From Levilactobacillus angrenensis (lineage in GTDB: Bacteria > Bacillota > Bacilli > Lactobacillales > Lactobacillaceae): a stretch of DNA of 64,000 nt. The notes beneath the pieces were generated by a model. That model saw only the letters and a list, made by a program, of their open reading frames with translations, was not told where the DNA came from and made no database searches. This document shows positions 54,839 to 63,241 of the stretch, in pieces; position 1 is the stretch's first letter, and every line of letters starts with the position of its first letter. The stretch spans positions 1 to 64,000 of the forward strand of contig NZ_RHOB01000003.1 in NCBI RefSeq assembly GCF_003946085.1, given 5' to 3'. A program made the position numbers and the translations under genes.

Positions 54839-55657
54839 ATGGCAGATTGGCTAGGATTAGCAGAAAAAGTTTGTGTCGTCACCGGCGCGGTCGGTGGTAT
54901 GGGCACTAAAATTTGTGAGGCGCTGGCAGGCCAGCACGCCACCGTCGTCGCCCTGGATATGGATCAAGACAAAACGGCGGAACTGGTGACCACCCTGATT
55001 AATGATTATCACATTGCCGGACTGGCCGTTACCTGTGACGTGACTAAGGAAGCCAGCGTCCAGCGCGCCGTCGATCAAGTTAAAGATACCTTTGGTCACG
55101 TCGACGTGGTCATCAACACCGCGGGCATTCTCAAGTTCGACCCACTGGAAGACCTGGACTACGCCACTTGGAAACAAGTGCTGGACGTTAACCTAAACGG
55201 CTACTACCTGATTACCCATGAATTCGGTAAGCTCATGATTGCCCAAAAGCACGGCACCTTCGTCCACATCTCGACGGTGGCCAGCGACATCCCCGAAACC
55301 TACAGTGGCGCCTACAGCACCAGTAAGGCTGGCGTCAACATGCTCTCCAAGCAGGTGGCGGCTGAATGGGGAATGTTCGGCATTCGCAGTAACGTTCTCG
55401 AACCGTGCCTGGTCAAGACCCCGATGTCAGCGGCCTTCTACGCGGATCCAGAAGTAGAAAATGGCCGCAAGTCCCTGACCGCCAGCAAGCGGATTGGGAC
55501 CACCGATGACATCGCGAACGCCATCTTATTCTTGGCCAGCGACCGCTCCAGCTACATCAACGCAACCGGCCTCGCCATTGACGGTGGCTTCAGTGTGATG
55601 ATGCAAAACCAAATTCCTAAGCCCGGCGGCCGCCGTGGCTTTGCGGAAACCCATTAA
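54839..55657 (+). CDS. Short-chain dehydrogenase/reductase
   Basis: A 272-residue classical SDR. Cofactor motif TGAVGGMG (residues 15-22), NTAG, catalytic Ser in HISTVAS, and YSTSK (Y-x3-K). An Asp after the second strand (VVALDMD) points to NAD(H). AGAGGAGG precedes the ATG at 54839; the longer frame from 54782 overlaps aroE-like sequence. Third gene of the LysR-controlled set, probably oxidising or reducing a ring hydroxyl of the same substrate (inference). A terminator follows. Confidence 0.9.
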   Translation: MADWLGLAEKVCVVTGAVGGMGTKICEALAGQHATVVALDMDQDKTAELVTTLINDYHIAGLAVTCDVTKEASVQRAVDQVKDTFGHVDVVINTAGILKFDPLEDLDYATWKQVLDVNLNGYYLITHEFGKLMIAQKHGTFVHISTVASDIPETYSGAYSTSKAGVNMLSKQVAAEWGMFGIRSNVLEPCLVKTPMSAAFYADPEVENGRKSLTASKRIGTTDDIANAILFLASDRSSYINATGLAIDGGFSVMMQNQIPKPGGRRGFAETH

Positions 55658-55670
55658 TCAAATAGCAGTC

Positions 55671-55720
55671 GAAATCCCGTTGATGTTGGTAGCGATGCCA
55701 GCATTAGCGGGATTTTTGTT
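55671..55720 (+). terminator. Terminator after the SDR gene
   Basis: AAATCCCG (55672-55679) pairs with CGGGATTT, with a further inner stem (GATGTTGG...CCAGCATT), then TTTTTG. Confidence 0.8.
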
Positions 55721-55833
55721 TGTACCCAAAATTAAGAAAAGAAGGTTAATAATCATGTCACAACATATTTAATATTGGACCTCCCCCTCCCAGTGGCGTA
55801 TAGTATTCTCAATACATACGAGGAGGCTCTCTC

Positions 55834-56274
55834 ATGGACGTAGAAATTTTTTGGCAACAGTTTAAAAACGCTCACCCAGAAGTCACGACTAATCATCACG
55901 ACACCTATGCGTTGGGCAGCGACAGTGACGCTGACGCCTTGGCTCACCTGGTCAAAATCGGTCGCAAGACAGCTACCACCTCGGCCCTCGAGCTGTACGA
56001 AGCTGACGAGCCACTACCCTACGTGGGAGAATACAACGTCATCTTAGATGGTCACGACCAGCCGGTGTGCATCACCCAAACCAAGGTAACCGAGGTCGTC
56101 TCGTTTGATCAGGTCACCCAAGAACATGCCTATCATGAAGGTGAAGGCGACCGGACTTTGACCAGCTGGCGGCAAGGCCACCGTAGCTTTTTCACCGCAG
56201 AATATCAAGCTGTGGGCCGGACGTTTAACGAACAGATTCCCTGTTTTTGCGAGGTCTTTGAACGCGTGGATTAG
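55834..56274 (+). CDS. ASCH-domain protein
   Basis: A 146-residue single ASCH domain (PUA-like fold). Typical elements: FWQQFKNAHPEV, a GRKTATTSAL segment (the GxKxxT RNA-binding turn), DGHDQPVCITQTKVTEVVSFDQV and EGDRTLTSWRQGH..F. ASCH proteins are thought to bind RNA; one bacterial member hydrolyses N4-acetylcytidine. Substrate here unknown. GAGGAGG precedes the ATG; monocistronic. Confidence 0.85.
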   Translation: MDVEIFWQQFKNAHPEVTTNHHDTYALGSDSDADALAHLVKIGRKTATTSALELYEADEPLPYVGEYNVILDGHDQPVCITQTKVTEVVSFDQVTQEHAYHEGEGDRTLTSWRQGHRSFFTAEYQAVGRTFNEQIPCFCEVFERVD

Positions 56275-56283
56275 GGTAAGTAA

Positions 56284-56323
56284 AAAGGAGCGGATCTCGT
56301 TTGGAGGTTCGTTCCTTCTTTTG
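56284..56323. terminator. Possible bidirectional terminator
   Basis: AAGGA..TCCTT arms with a weak interior stem, T-rich on both strands, between the convergent ASCH and DHA2 genes. Confidence 0.5.
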
Positions 56324-56343
56324 ATTGGTACCTTTTTCAAACT

Positions 56344-57756
56344 TTACGCTTGTTGCTTTCGCCCATCACGCAACATGGCCGCGAAGATCCAGCCGACCAC
56401 GGCGACGGCCAAGAAAGTGACGAAGACGGCGTGATAGCCAGCCAAATTAGCGGCGGTGTGGCCCGTGACCTTGAGGTGATCAGCCGTGACCATCGCGAGA
56501 ATCAACGTAGCGACGGCGACCCCGGTCGACCCTAAGATCTGCCGAACGGTCGTGATGACCGCCGTCCCGTGAGAGATCAGTTGGTCAGGCAATGAATTGG
56601 CCCCCAACGTGACCGCTGGCATCATGACGAAGGCGTTGCCGCCCTCAATCAAAGCGGCTGTGAGAATCATCGCTACCAAGGACTGTTGACTAGTGACCAA
56701 GGTCAGCCACAACCAGCCCAAGACGATCATGGTCATCCCCGTCAACATGGTGGCCTTAAAGCCAATCTTGTCGGCTAATTTTCCAGTCAACGGATTCAAC
56801 AGACTCAAGACGACCGCGCCGGGAACCAGCGCCATCCCGGAAGCAAATGGCGAAATGCCTAAGACTTCCTGATAGTACAACGGGAAGATGATGGTGACGA
56901 CGATCAAGGCGATGTATGACGCCCCCGTCAACAGGACAGCCAAATCGAAGTTAAACGTCTTCAAGACCCGCAGATCCAGTAACGGCGTCGCCACATGAAA
57001 TTGCCGGTAAACGAAGTAAGCCACGGCCAAGAGACTGATGACCAGCAAGCCGCTCATGGCCCCCCAGTTCACGGCTGTCTTGCCAATTTGGTTGACCACG
57101 TAGAGAATGCCGATGAAGCCGACGCTACTGAGGACGGACCAGTAATCCAAGTGTGCCTTGTGTTGCGGCATCACGTCTTTGACGGTCTTTAGCGCAATCA
57201 CGAAGACCACGGTGATGATGACCATGAAGACCACGAACAGCCCTTGCCAAGTCGTGTAACGCAAGACGATCCCAGAGATGATGGGACCGACCGCTAACGC
57301 CGACCCCATGACCAGGCCGGCGAAACCCATGACGCCGCCTCGCTGCGCTTCCGGCGTGATCCGCAACATGACCGTTTGGTAGGACGGAAACATGATGCCG
57401 ACCGCCATGGCCTCCATCACCCGTCCCAGCATCATCAACGGAAAGCTGGTCGCCAGGTAAATGATGAACGTCCCCACATCGAACAATGCCAGGACACTCA
57501 CGAACAAGACCGGAAAGCGGATATTATTTAATAACCAGGGACTGACTGGCATCATGACCACCATCACCAGCATGAAACCGGTGGTCAGCCATTGCACCGT
57601 CGACGCCGGCACGTTAAAGTACTTCATTAACGTCGGGTACGCGGTCGATAGCGACGATTGACTGATGGACATGGTGAACGTCCCCGCTAGTAACGTCCAG
57701 ATAAAGGCCAGGTGGCTGTAGGGCCGCCCCTGTAAATCGATTGGCTGTTCTGCCAT
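56344..57756 (-). CDS. MFS drug/solute exporter, DHA2 (14-helix) family
   Basis: A 470-residue transporter with 14 hydrophobic segments. EmrB/QacA-type features are visible: TAYPTLMKYFNVPASTVQWL, LGRVMEAMAVGIMFPSYQT (motif A/B region), RGGVMGFAGLVMGSALAVGPIISG (motif C) read in two pieces. ATG 57756 follows AGGAG at eight bases; the frame opens at a GTG 9 bases earlier. Substrate unknown. Monocistronic. Confidence 0.88.
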   Translation of the reverse strand: MAEQPIDLQGRPYSHLAFIWTLLAGTFTMSISQSSLSTAYPTLMKYFNVPASTVQWLTTGFMLVMVVMMPVSPWLLNNIRFPVLFVSVLALFDVGTFIIYLATSFPLMMLGRVMEAMAVGIMFPSYQTVMLRITPEAQRGGVMGFAGLVMGSALAVGPIISGIVLRYTTWQGLFVVFMVIITVVFVIALKTVKDVMPQHKAHLDYWSVLSSVGFIGILYVVNQIGKTAVNWGAMSGLLVISLLAVAYFVYRQFHVATPLLDLRVLKTFNFDLAVLLTGASYIALIVVTIIFPLYYQEVLGISPFASGMALVPGAVVLSLLNPLTGKLADKIGFKATMLTGMTMIVLGWLWLTLVTSQQSLVAMILTAALIEGGNAFVMMPAVTLGANSLPDQLISHGTAVITTVRQILGSTGVAVATLILAMVTADHLKVTGHTAANLAGYHAVFVTFLAVAVVGWIFAAMLRDGRKQQA

Positions 57757-57946
57757 GTAACTCACTCCTCATTCCCACTTTAGAAACATTATTAACTGAC
57801 TTCTATCCTAGTCCTTTTCCGCGTCGCTGTAAACCAAACGCACGCCGCCTGTTGAACGAAGTTACTTATTGGGCAATCTTTGTTACAATAGGGTTAATCA
57901 CCGCAGCGACTCGTTGCGAACTACGGAAAGAATTGAGGGCAAAACC

Positions 57947-58120
57947 ATGGACTTAGTAGCATATTTAACCGATGAAATCGAGTTTCTCACGGAACAAATG
58001 GACCGGGCCAAGCAGGAAAAAGACAACGCCATGAATTTCTTGTGCGATGCCCGGATCACAGAAGCCAAACGTATCCTAGACCAGGTCAACGCAGGTAAGA
58101 TTACCAGCTTAAAGGCCTAG
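57947..58120 (+). CDS. Small coiled-coil protein, 57 residues
   Basis: ATG 57947 follows GAGGG. The product is a nearly continuous amphipathic helix (EIEFLTEQMDRAKQEKDNAMNF...RILDQVNAG), one Cys, no membrane segment. It precedes the methionine aminopeptidase gene by 143 bases with a probable terminator between. No family recognised. Confidence 0.65.
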   Translation: MDLVAYLTDEIEFLTEQMDRAKQEKDNAMNFLCDARITEAKRILDQVNAGKITSLKA

Positions 58121-58131
58121 TTTTTCCGAGT

Positions 58132-58160
58132 CGAGCGCCAAGGTGTGCTGGGCTTTTTTG
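58132..58160 (+). terminator. Probable terminator
   Basis: AGCGCC/GGGCT imperfect stem followed by TTTTTT after the small coiled-coil gene. Confidence 0.45.
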
Positions 58161-58263
58161 GCTTGGGGACATCCCCGTGACGAAAAGTTTTGCCTCAGTC
58201 ATTCGCCGAACGGGGAAAATAGGTGTACATTAGAAGTAGTTAAAAATTTTAGGAGGTCACACA

Positions 58264-59058
58264 TTGATTACAATTAAATCAGACCGTGAAATTAAAAAAA
58301 TGGCGGAGTCCGGTGCCGTTTTAGCTGGTGTCCACAAGGGCTTACGGGACATCATCAAACCTGGTATCTCCAGTTGGGAGATCGAACGTTTCGCCAACAA
58401 ATACATTGAAGAACACGGCGCTACGCCTTCCGAAAAAGGCTTCGAAGGCTACAAGTACGCCACTTGCGTCAGCGTGAACGATGAAGTCGCCCACGCCATT
58501 CCCCGCAAGGAACTGTTGTTAAAGGAAGGCGACATTGTGGCCGTAGACATGACGGTCAACCTGGACGGCTTTGAAAGTGACTCTTGCTGGACCTACGCGG
58601 TAGGCAAGATCAGTCCGGAAGCCCAACACCTGATGGACGTCACCAAGAAGTCCTTGTACCTGGGGATCGACCAAGCCGTTGTCGGCAACCGTATCGGTGA
58701 CATCGGCCACGCCATCCAAGCCTACACCGAAGGCCAAGAACACATGGGTGACGTTCGCGAACTGATTGGTCACGGTATTCAACCAACCATGCACGAACAA
58801 CCTAACGTGCCGAACTACGGGGAAGCTGGTAAGGGTCTGCGGTTACGTGCCGGCATGACCATCACCATCGAACCCATGATCAACCTGGGAACTTGGGAAA
58901 TTGCCTCCCGGGAAACGGCCGACAAATCCTGGGAATACTACGTCACGGCCGATGGCTCACTGTCTGCTCAATACGAACACACGCTGGTCATCACGGATGA
59001 TGGTCCCAAGATTTTGACCTCCCAAGGCGACGAAATCGATAAGAAGTACTTGCTGTAA
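58264..59058 (+). CDS. map: Methionine aminopeptidase, type I
   Basis: A 264-residue metalloprotease removing N-terminal Met from nascent proteins. Metal ligands are in VDMTVNLDGFESDSCWTY (Asp pair), GHGIQPTMHE (His), IEPMIN (Glu) and YEHTLVIT (Glu). Translation starts at TTG 58264, seven bases after AGGAGG; no ATG fits the ribosome site. Essential housekeeping gene; a terminator follows. Confidence 0.96.
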   Translation: MITIKSDREIKKMAESGAVLAGVHKGLRDIIKPGISSWEIERFANKYIEEHGATPSEKGFEGYKYATCVSVNDEVAHAIPRKELLLKEGDIVAVDMTVNLDGFESDSCWTYAVGKISPEAQHLMDVTKKSLYLGIDQAVVGNRIGDIGHAIQAYTEGQEHMGDVRELIGHGIQPTMHEQPNVPNYGEAGKGLRLRAGMTITIEPMINLGTWEIASRETADKSWEYYVTADGSLSAQYEHTLVITDDGPKILTSQGDEIDKKYLL

Positions 59059-59070
59059 AACTTTACCATT

Positions 59071-59108
59071 AGCGTCAGGATTGGGTTCATTTCCTGGCGC
59101 TTTTGTTT
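59071..59108 (+). terminator. Terminator of map
   Basis: AGCGTCAGGA pairs with TCCTGGCGCT (one bulge), then TTTTGTTTT. Confidence 0.8.
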
Positions 59109-59142
59109 TACACTGAAAGTAATTTATTTAGGGGGCATCACC

Positions 59143-59859
59143 ATGACTTTGACCAATCACACACCAGAAGACACGGTGCAAGATATTTTTAACCGCATCG
59201 CACCACAATACGACCAAATGAATAGCGTCATCAGCTTGGGAACGCACCGACTGTGGCGCCAACAAGTCATGCGCGCCATGACGCTGCACACCGGCGACTT
59301 TGCCTTGGACTTGTGCTGTGGCACCGGCGACTGGACCCTGGCCTTGGCTAAAGCGGTCGGTCCCCGCGGCCACGTGGTCGGCTTGGACTTTAGCAGCGTC
59401 ATGTTGCACGAGGCCGATCGCAAAGTCCGCACCGCCAACCTGGCCAACCGAATCACCCTGCGCCAGGGAGACGCCATGCACCTGCCCTACCCGGACAATT
59501 CCTTCAACGTAGTCACGATTGGCTTTGGCCTGCGCAACGTGCCTGACGCCAACCAGGTCTTACGAGAAATGGCCCGAGTGGTCAAGCCCGGCGGCCAGGT
59601 CGTGTGCCTAGAAACGTCGCAACCGACCAATCCTGTGATTCATGCCGGCTGGCAAGTGTACTTCGGCCATGTGGTCCCCCTGATGGGTCGGTTGGCCCAC
59701 CATTATCAAGCCTACAATTACCTGCAACAGTCTACTCACCGCTTCGTGTCCGTGAGTGAACTAGCGGACATGTTCACGGCGGCGGGACTGACCCAGGTCC
59801 ACTACCAACAGTTCAACCTGGGCGCTGCGGCCGTGCACTTCGGGATTAAACCGTTCTGA
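59143..59859 (+). CDS. menG: Demethylmenaquinone/ubiquinone methyltransferase (MenG/UbiE family)
   Basis: A 238-residue SAM-dependent methyltransferase. UbiE/MenG signature YDQMNSVISLGTHRLWRQ at the N-terminus, SAM motif LDLCCGTGDW, later NVVTIGFGLRNVPD and the C-terminal FVSVSELADMF and GAAAVHFGIKPF. It carries out the last methylation in menaquinone synthesis; the rest of the men pathway is not in the window, so it may act on imported precursors. TTAGGGGGC precedes the ATG. Confidence 0.93.
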   Translation: MTLTNHTPEDTVQDIFNRIAPQYDQMNSVISLGTHRLWRQQVMRAMTLHTGDFALDLCCGTGDWTLALAKAVGPRGHVVGLDFSSVMLHEADRKVRTANLANRITLRQGDAMHLPYPDNSFNVVTIGFGLRNVPDANQVLREMARVVKPGGQVVCLETSQPTNPVIHAGWQVYFGHVVPLMGRLAHHYQAYNYLQQSTHRFVSVSELADMFTAAGLTQVHYQQFNLGAAAVHFGIKPF

Positions 59860-59975
59860 CCACTACGCGGTGGGCGGGCCCATTGACGTCACTCGCAGTC
59901 CCCATACTCTTACTAACGAAATGAAACCGATTTTTGTGACCCCTACAATCCGGATCTTAACTTTTTCTTTAGGAA

Positions 59976-60608
59976 CTGAAGGTGGAAGGATGAAAATCAG
60001 CCAGAAAAATTGTCACCACGCGACTCATGGCTTAAGAATTAGTCGTTTACAGCTCTGTAGTTTGCGCTGGCCGCCTACCGTCCGCCAACTATGGGTTGGA
60101 ACGCGGTGAGCGGACCGGACCGAGCCTGAGGGACGGTCTCGCTTTGAGCCGAAAGCCCGCGTCTCAAAGACGCCAGTTGCCTAAGCGGCATGAACCGTGC
60201 CGCTAAGACAACTCCCACGGCTGAACCCATATTTAGCGAACTCTCGGCTACTAGAGTGTGTGCTAGTAATGGTTGGTTCGGCCCCAGTTAGCGGTTAATT
60301 TAGCAACTAGTCTTTGACTAACACAGTGTCGTTGGTAAGCACCAACCCGCCGGAGGCAGCCAGAGATGTAGCCAGCTGTGTCGACGGTGTTGGCTGAGGT
60401 TTTTTCTCAGCCTACAGCGTGGGGCGACTTTAGAGACTCGCGGACTTGGCCAGGCTTTCAAGCGAACCGGAAGACCGCTTCTCAGGCTGGAGGTGTTCCC
60501 CAGAGCAGGCGGAACCCTGGCTGACGCAGGCCCTGTTTTTACTAGTTTTAGTGGACAAAGCTCTGTCGTTCCGGGAGTTAACGTGTTAATTCATCATTCA
60601 ATCTTTAG
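59976..60608 (+). repeat. Interspersed MITE-like repeat, copy F (near full length, 633 bp)
   Basis: From CTGAAGGTGGAAGGATG to TTCAATCTTTAG it follows copy C over its whole length. The inner arms have drifted (right arm AACCCATATTTAGCGAAC) and no flanking duplication is left, so it is older. A short extra fragment with CGCGGTGGGCGG at 59867-59880 lies just before it. Confidence 0.87.
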
Positions 60609-60616
60609 AAGTCAAT

Positions 60617-60658
60617 TAAAAAAACTCAGAGCCGGCACCTGCCAGAACTGAGTTTTTT
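60617..60658 (-). terminator. Terminator of the XRE-TPR regulator gene
   Basis: On the minus strand ACTCAG...CTGAGT with an inner CTGGC/GCCGG stem is followed by seven T; it overlaps the stop codon of the gene. Confidence 0.85.
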
Positions 60659-61508
60659 AGTCTTGCGGAAACGCCGCAATCTGTTTTAACAATTTTTCAT
60701 TGCTGTTCAATCGCGCAAAGGCCGCGGCATCCTGCAAGTCTTGCTTGATTTTTGCCGGATCCCCCGCCTGCTGTTGGGCATTGCAAGCCCGTTGATACAG
60801 GATTTTTGCCAAGTAGTAAGTCACGTGGTAGCGCGCACACACGTCCACACCGTAGTTCAACAGCTTGTCGCTGGCCTGTAGGTCCCCCGTTTGCCCGTAG
60901 AATTGGCCGGTATAGTAAATGATGTTCAAGGACCGCCAAATACTGTGGTTGTTTTTGAACGTCAGATTGTGGATTTCGCCAGCTACCTTGTTGAAATAAA
61001 ATTCCGCTCGGATGTGGTCACCGTCCTGGTTGTATGCCACGCCCATCCCCGTGTAAGCCAGCAGGGAATACATGGAGTGATGGCCCTCATCAAAGCGGTT
61101 CAGAATCTGGGAAAAGTCGTAGAGGGCGTCCGCAATCGCGCCGCCATTTAGCGCCGTGACATAGCCGCGAATGAAGTAGTAGCGCATCTGAAAGTTGAGC
61201 GTGCCGTTGGCGGGATCACCCAACTTGTCGAGACTGGCCTGGGCAGCGTCATACTCCCCCACTAGCAACTGGAATTCCGCCTGCTCCAGGGCCTGGGAGC
61301 GCACCGAATCCTCATCATGGTTTAGGGGGAAGAGGTCGTTTAACGTCAATTCAAGCCGGTCACACAGTTGTAAGAGAATCTTGAGTGACGGCACCTTCCC
61401 GTTTCGTTCAAATTTACTCAACGTCGCTTGGGTACAAATCCCTTGCGCCAATTGGTCTTGGGACAGATGAAGTCGTTTTCGCGTTTCAATAAAGATATCA
61501 ATGTTCAT
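60657..61508 (-). CDS. XRE-family regulator with TPR-like domain (Rgg/PlcR type)
   Basis: A 283-residue regulator: helix-turn-helix ETRKRLHLSQDQLAQGICTQ-ATLSKFERNG-KVPSLKILLQLCDRL in the first 60 residues, then a long helical TPR-like region. This is the domain layout of peptide-responsive RRNPP regulators, but no adjacent small secreted pheromone gene was found. ATG 61508 is preferred because AAGGG lies 12 bases upstream; ATG 61520 directly abuts it. Confidence 0.82.
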   Translation of the reverse strand: MNIDIFIETRKRLHLSQDQLAQGICTQATLSKFERNGKVPSLKILLQLCDRLELTLNDLFPLNHDEDSVRSQALEQAEFQLLVGEYDAAQASLDKLGDPANGTLNFQMRYYFIRGYVTALNGGAIADALYDFSQILNRFDEGHHSMYSLLAYTGMGVAYNQDGDHIRAEFYFNKVAGEIHNLTFKNNHSIWRSLNIIYYTGQFYGQTGDLQASDKLLNYGVDVCARYHVTYYLAKILYQRACNAQQQAGDPAKIKQDLQDAAAFARLNSNEKLLKQIAAFPQD

Positions 61509-61661
61509 GAATTGTGCCATCCCTTAAAATATTCTAGGTCAATTATAGCAATTAATGCTGCGCAAGCCTAGCTGATTTCTGCCGAACGGAAATCTTATAC
61601 CAAAAACAGACGAGGAACGACCGGATGGTTCGTTTGACGTCTGCTCTTAAAAAACTTTGAT

Positions 61662-61790
61662 TTAAGTTTCTTCAGCAAAAATACCTTGCACCCTGGTTAA
61701 AATCAACTTAAACTGTCGACGATCATGAATATGACCAATTACTTGACCATGTCTCGCTAGAAAATCATATGCAAGTAATTGTAAAAGCAA
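61662..61790 (-). pseudogene. Possible toxin-side remnant downstream of an AbrB/MazE-like antitoxin
   Basis: After the antitoxin gene a different frame reads like protein (…LLAYDFLARHGQVIGHIHDRRQ…) and ends at TAA 61664-61662. The frame stays open to about 61838, but no ATG or ribosome site begins it; a TTG at 61790 is the only start-like codon. The 40-55 residues could be the tail of a decayed toxin or another small gene. Local base composition is more AT-rich than the surroundings. Confidence 0.3.
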
Positions 61791-61806
61791 TCCGTCACCA
61801 TTGATT

Positions 61807-62073
61807 TTACTTTCCCACCGGTGGTACTTCCCGCGGATTATAACCTAGGTCCTGAAACTCCTGGCTAAGTATTTCAGGATAGTCGTAATCATCCAACTTG
61901 GGGTCTGACCACAAATCATCTGTCGCCTTTTTCAGAGGCCGGTAAACAATGGTACCGTCAGCATCTTGATGGACACGAAATTCTGTATCGTCTGGTATGT
62001 CACTATTTTTAGGGACAGTCAAAATTACAGTGTCACCTGCATGCCGTGACTTAACTATCTTTTCGCTCATCAT
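61807..62073 (-). CDS. AbrB/MazE-like antitoxin, apparently orphan
   Basis: An 88-residue protein with a SpoVT/AbrB-like N-terminus (KSRHAGDTVILTVPKNSDIPDDTEFRV, split over two strands), and an acidic C-terminal tail rich in D, E and P (DDLWSDPKLDDYDYPEIL) as in MazE-type antitoxins, which wrap their toxin with the tail. GGAGGCGC precedes the ATG. No intact toxin gene follows in the same direction; only a frame remnant does. Confidence 0.65.
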   Translation of the reverse strand: MMSEKIVKSRHAGDTVILTVPKNSDIPDDTEFRVHQDADGTIVYRPLKKATDDLWSDPKLDDYDYPEILSQEFQDLGYNPREVPPVGK

Positions 62074-62163
62074 CAGCGCCTCCTTACTTTAACGACAGTA
62101 TACGCTGTAGTCTGATGGGTGACAAGAAATTTACCAGCTAGTCCAGGCCCGCAACTACCCTCG

Positions 62164-62793
62164 CTATTCCCGCCAACCATGGTGTTCCCGGTCCCAATCG
62201 CGCTTGCGACTACCGGAGACAAACGGATTGCCGGCCACGATGTAACGTAGGGGCCGTTCCTGCCAACTACCGGCGCTGACGCCGACCCGCGACGTGGCCG
62301 CAATCTCTTGGGGCTGGCGCGTCACCTGTTCCGTAATCGTCAGGTTGTTGGCACCCAGCATGGTGCGGTTCAAATCCTTAGATTGCAGGCCCAATGCCGC
62401 CGTTAATTTGCCCGGCCCATTGGTGATATCCGGTACCGGCTTAGCGCGATGCTGCTGCATGAGGTCCAATCCTTGATGAGGTTCGATGCCCCGAATCAGG
62501 ATTCCTTGCGGCGTACCAGCCGCCTGGGTCGCCACATCTAACATGTAGTACCCCCGCAGGATGTAAATGTAAATGGTCCCCGGCGCATCATACAAAGCCG
62601 CATTGGCCGCGGTATAGCGACCGTTGAAGGCGTGGGCCGCCGTATCCTGCTCACCCAAATACGCCTCGGCCTCAACAATCCAGCCACTCATGGTCCCCGC
62701 AGACGTCTGGTAGATCAGTTCGTGGCCCAACAAGTCCTGGGCAATCTGGGCCGTCGGGCGGCCAGTAAAGAATTCAGCTAATGCGGTAGTCAT
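62164..62793 (-). CDS. 3-methyladenine DNA glycosylase (AAG/MPG family)
   Basis: A 209-residue base-excision repair enzyme that removes alkylated purines. Family motifs: IAQDLLGHELI, IVEAEAYLG-x-DTAAHAFNG (catalytic Glu and His), YIYILRGYYMLDV, GPGKLTAALG and PLRYIVAGNPFVS. GGGAAGCG precedes the ATG. Its 5' end overlaps by two bases, on the opposite strand, an in-frame extension of the DUF488 gene; divergent promoters must lie in the 55 bases between real starts. Confidence 0.93.
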   Translation of the reverse strand: MTTALAEFFTGRPTAQIAQDLLGHELIYQTSAGTMSGWIVEAEAYLGEQDTAAHAFNGRYTAANAALYDAPGTIYIYILRGYYMLDVATQAAGTPQGILIRGIEPHQGLDLMQQHRAKPVPDITNGPGKLTAALGLQSKDLNRTMLGANNLTITEQVTRQPQEIAATSRVGVSAGSWQERPLRYIVAGNPFVSGSRKRDWDREHHGWRE

Positions 62794-62848
62794 GTTTTTT
62801 TCGCTTCCCTTTCACTATGGTAGAATTGACTCATGGAGATGGTCAAAT

Positions 62849-63241
62849 ATGGCAATTAAACTCGAACGTATTTATACAAAGCCCGCTGATTTAGACGGTT
62901 ACCGCGTGTTGGTCGACCGCTTGTGGCCCCGCGGCATTTCCAAGGTCAATGCCCAACTGGCGTCCTGGGAAAAGGAAATGGGCCCGTCGACTGAGCTGCG
63001 AAAATGGTTCAATCACGAACCCGAAAAATTCCCCGCCTTTCAAGAAAAATACTTAGCAGAACTAGCCGCCAATCCGGCCCTACCAGACTTCTTAACTCTG
63101 GTGGCGACCCAACTGGCTAAACAAGACGTTATTTTCCTTTATGGCGCTAAGGATGAGACCCACAATCAGGCTGTCATCTTAAAGGACCTGGTGCTCAAGC
63201 GTCTGGCTGACCGAGTGCCCGCAGCACGGCTGGCAGACTAA
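62849..63241 (+). CDS. DUF488-family protein
   Basis: A 130-residue protein of the DUF488 (YeaO-like) family: IKLERIYTKP, DGYRVLVDRLWPRGISK, LASWEKEMGPSTELRKWFNHEPEKF, and VIFLYGAKDETHNQAVIL. These proteins are small, cytosolic and of unknown function. ATG 62849 follows GGAGATGG; the longer frame (62792) is not supported. The 3' end overlaps the convergent HAD gene by 47 bases. Confidence 0.85.
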   Translation: MAIKLERIYTKPADLDGYRVLVDRLWPRGISKVNAQLASWEKEMGPSTELRKWFNHEPEKFPAFQEKYLAELAANPALPDFLTLVATQLAKQDVIFLYGAKDETHNQAVILKDLVLKRLADRVPAARLAD

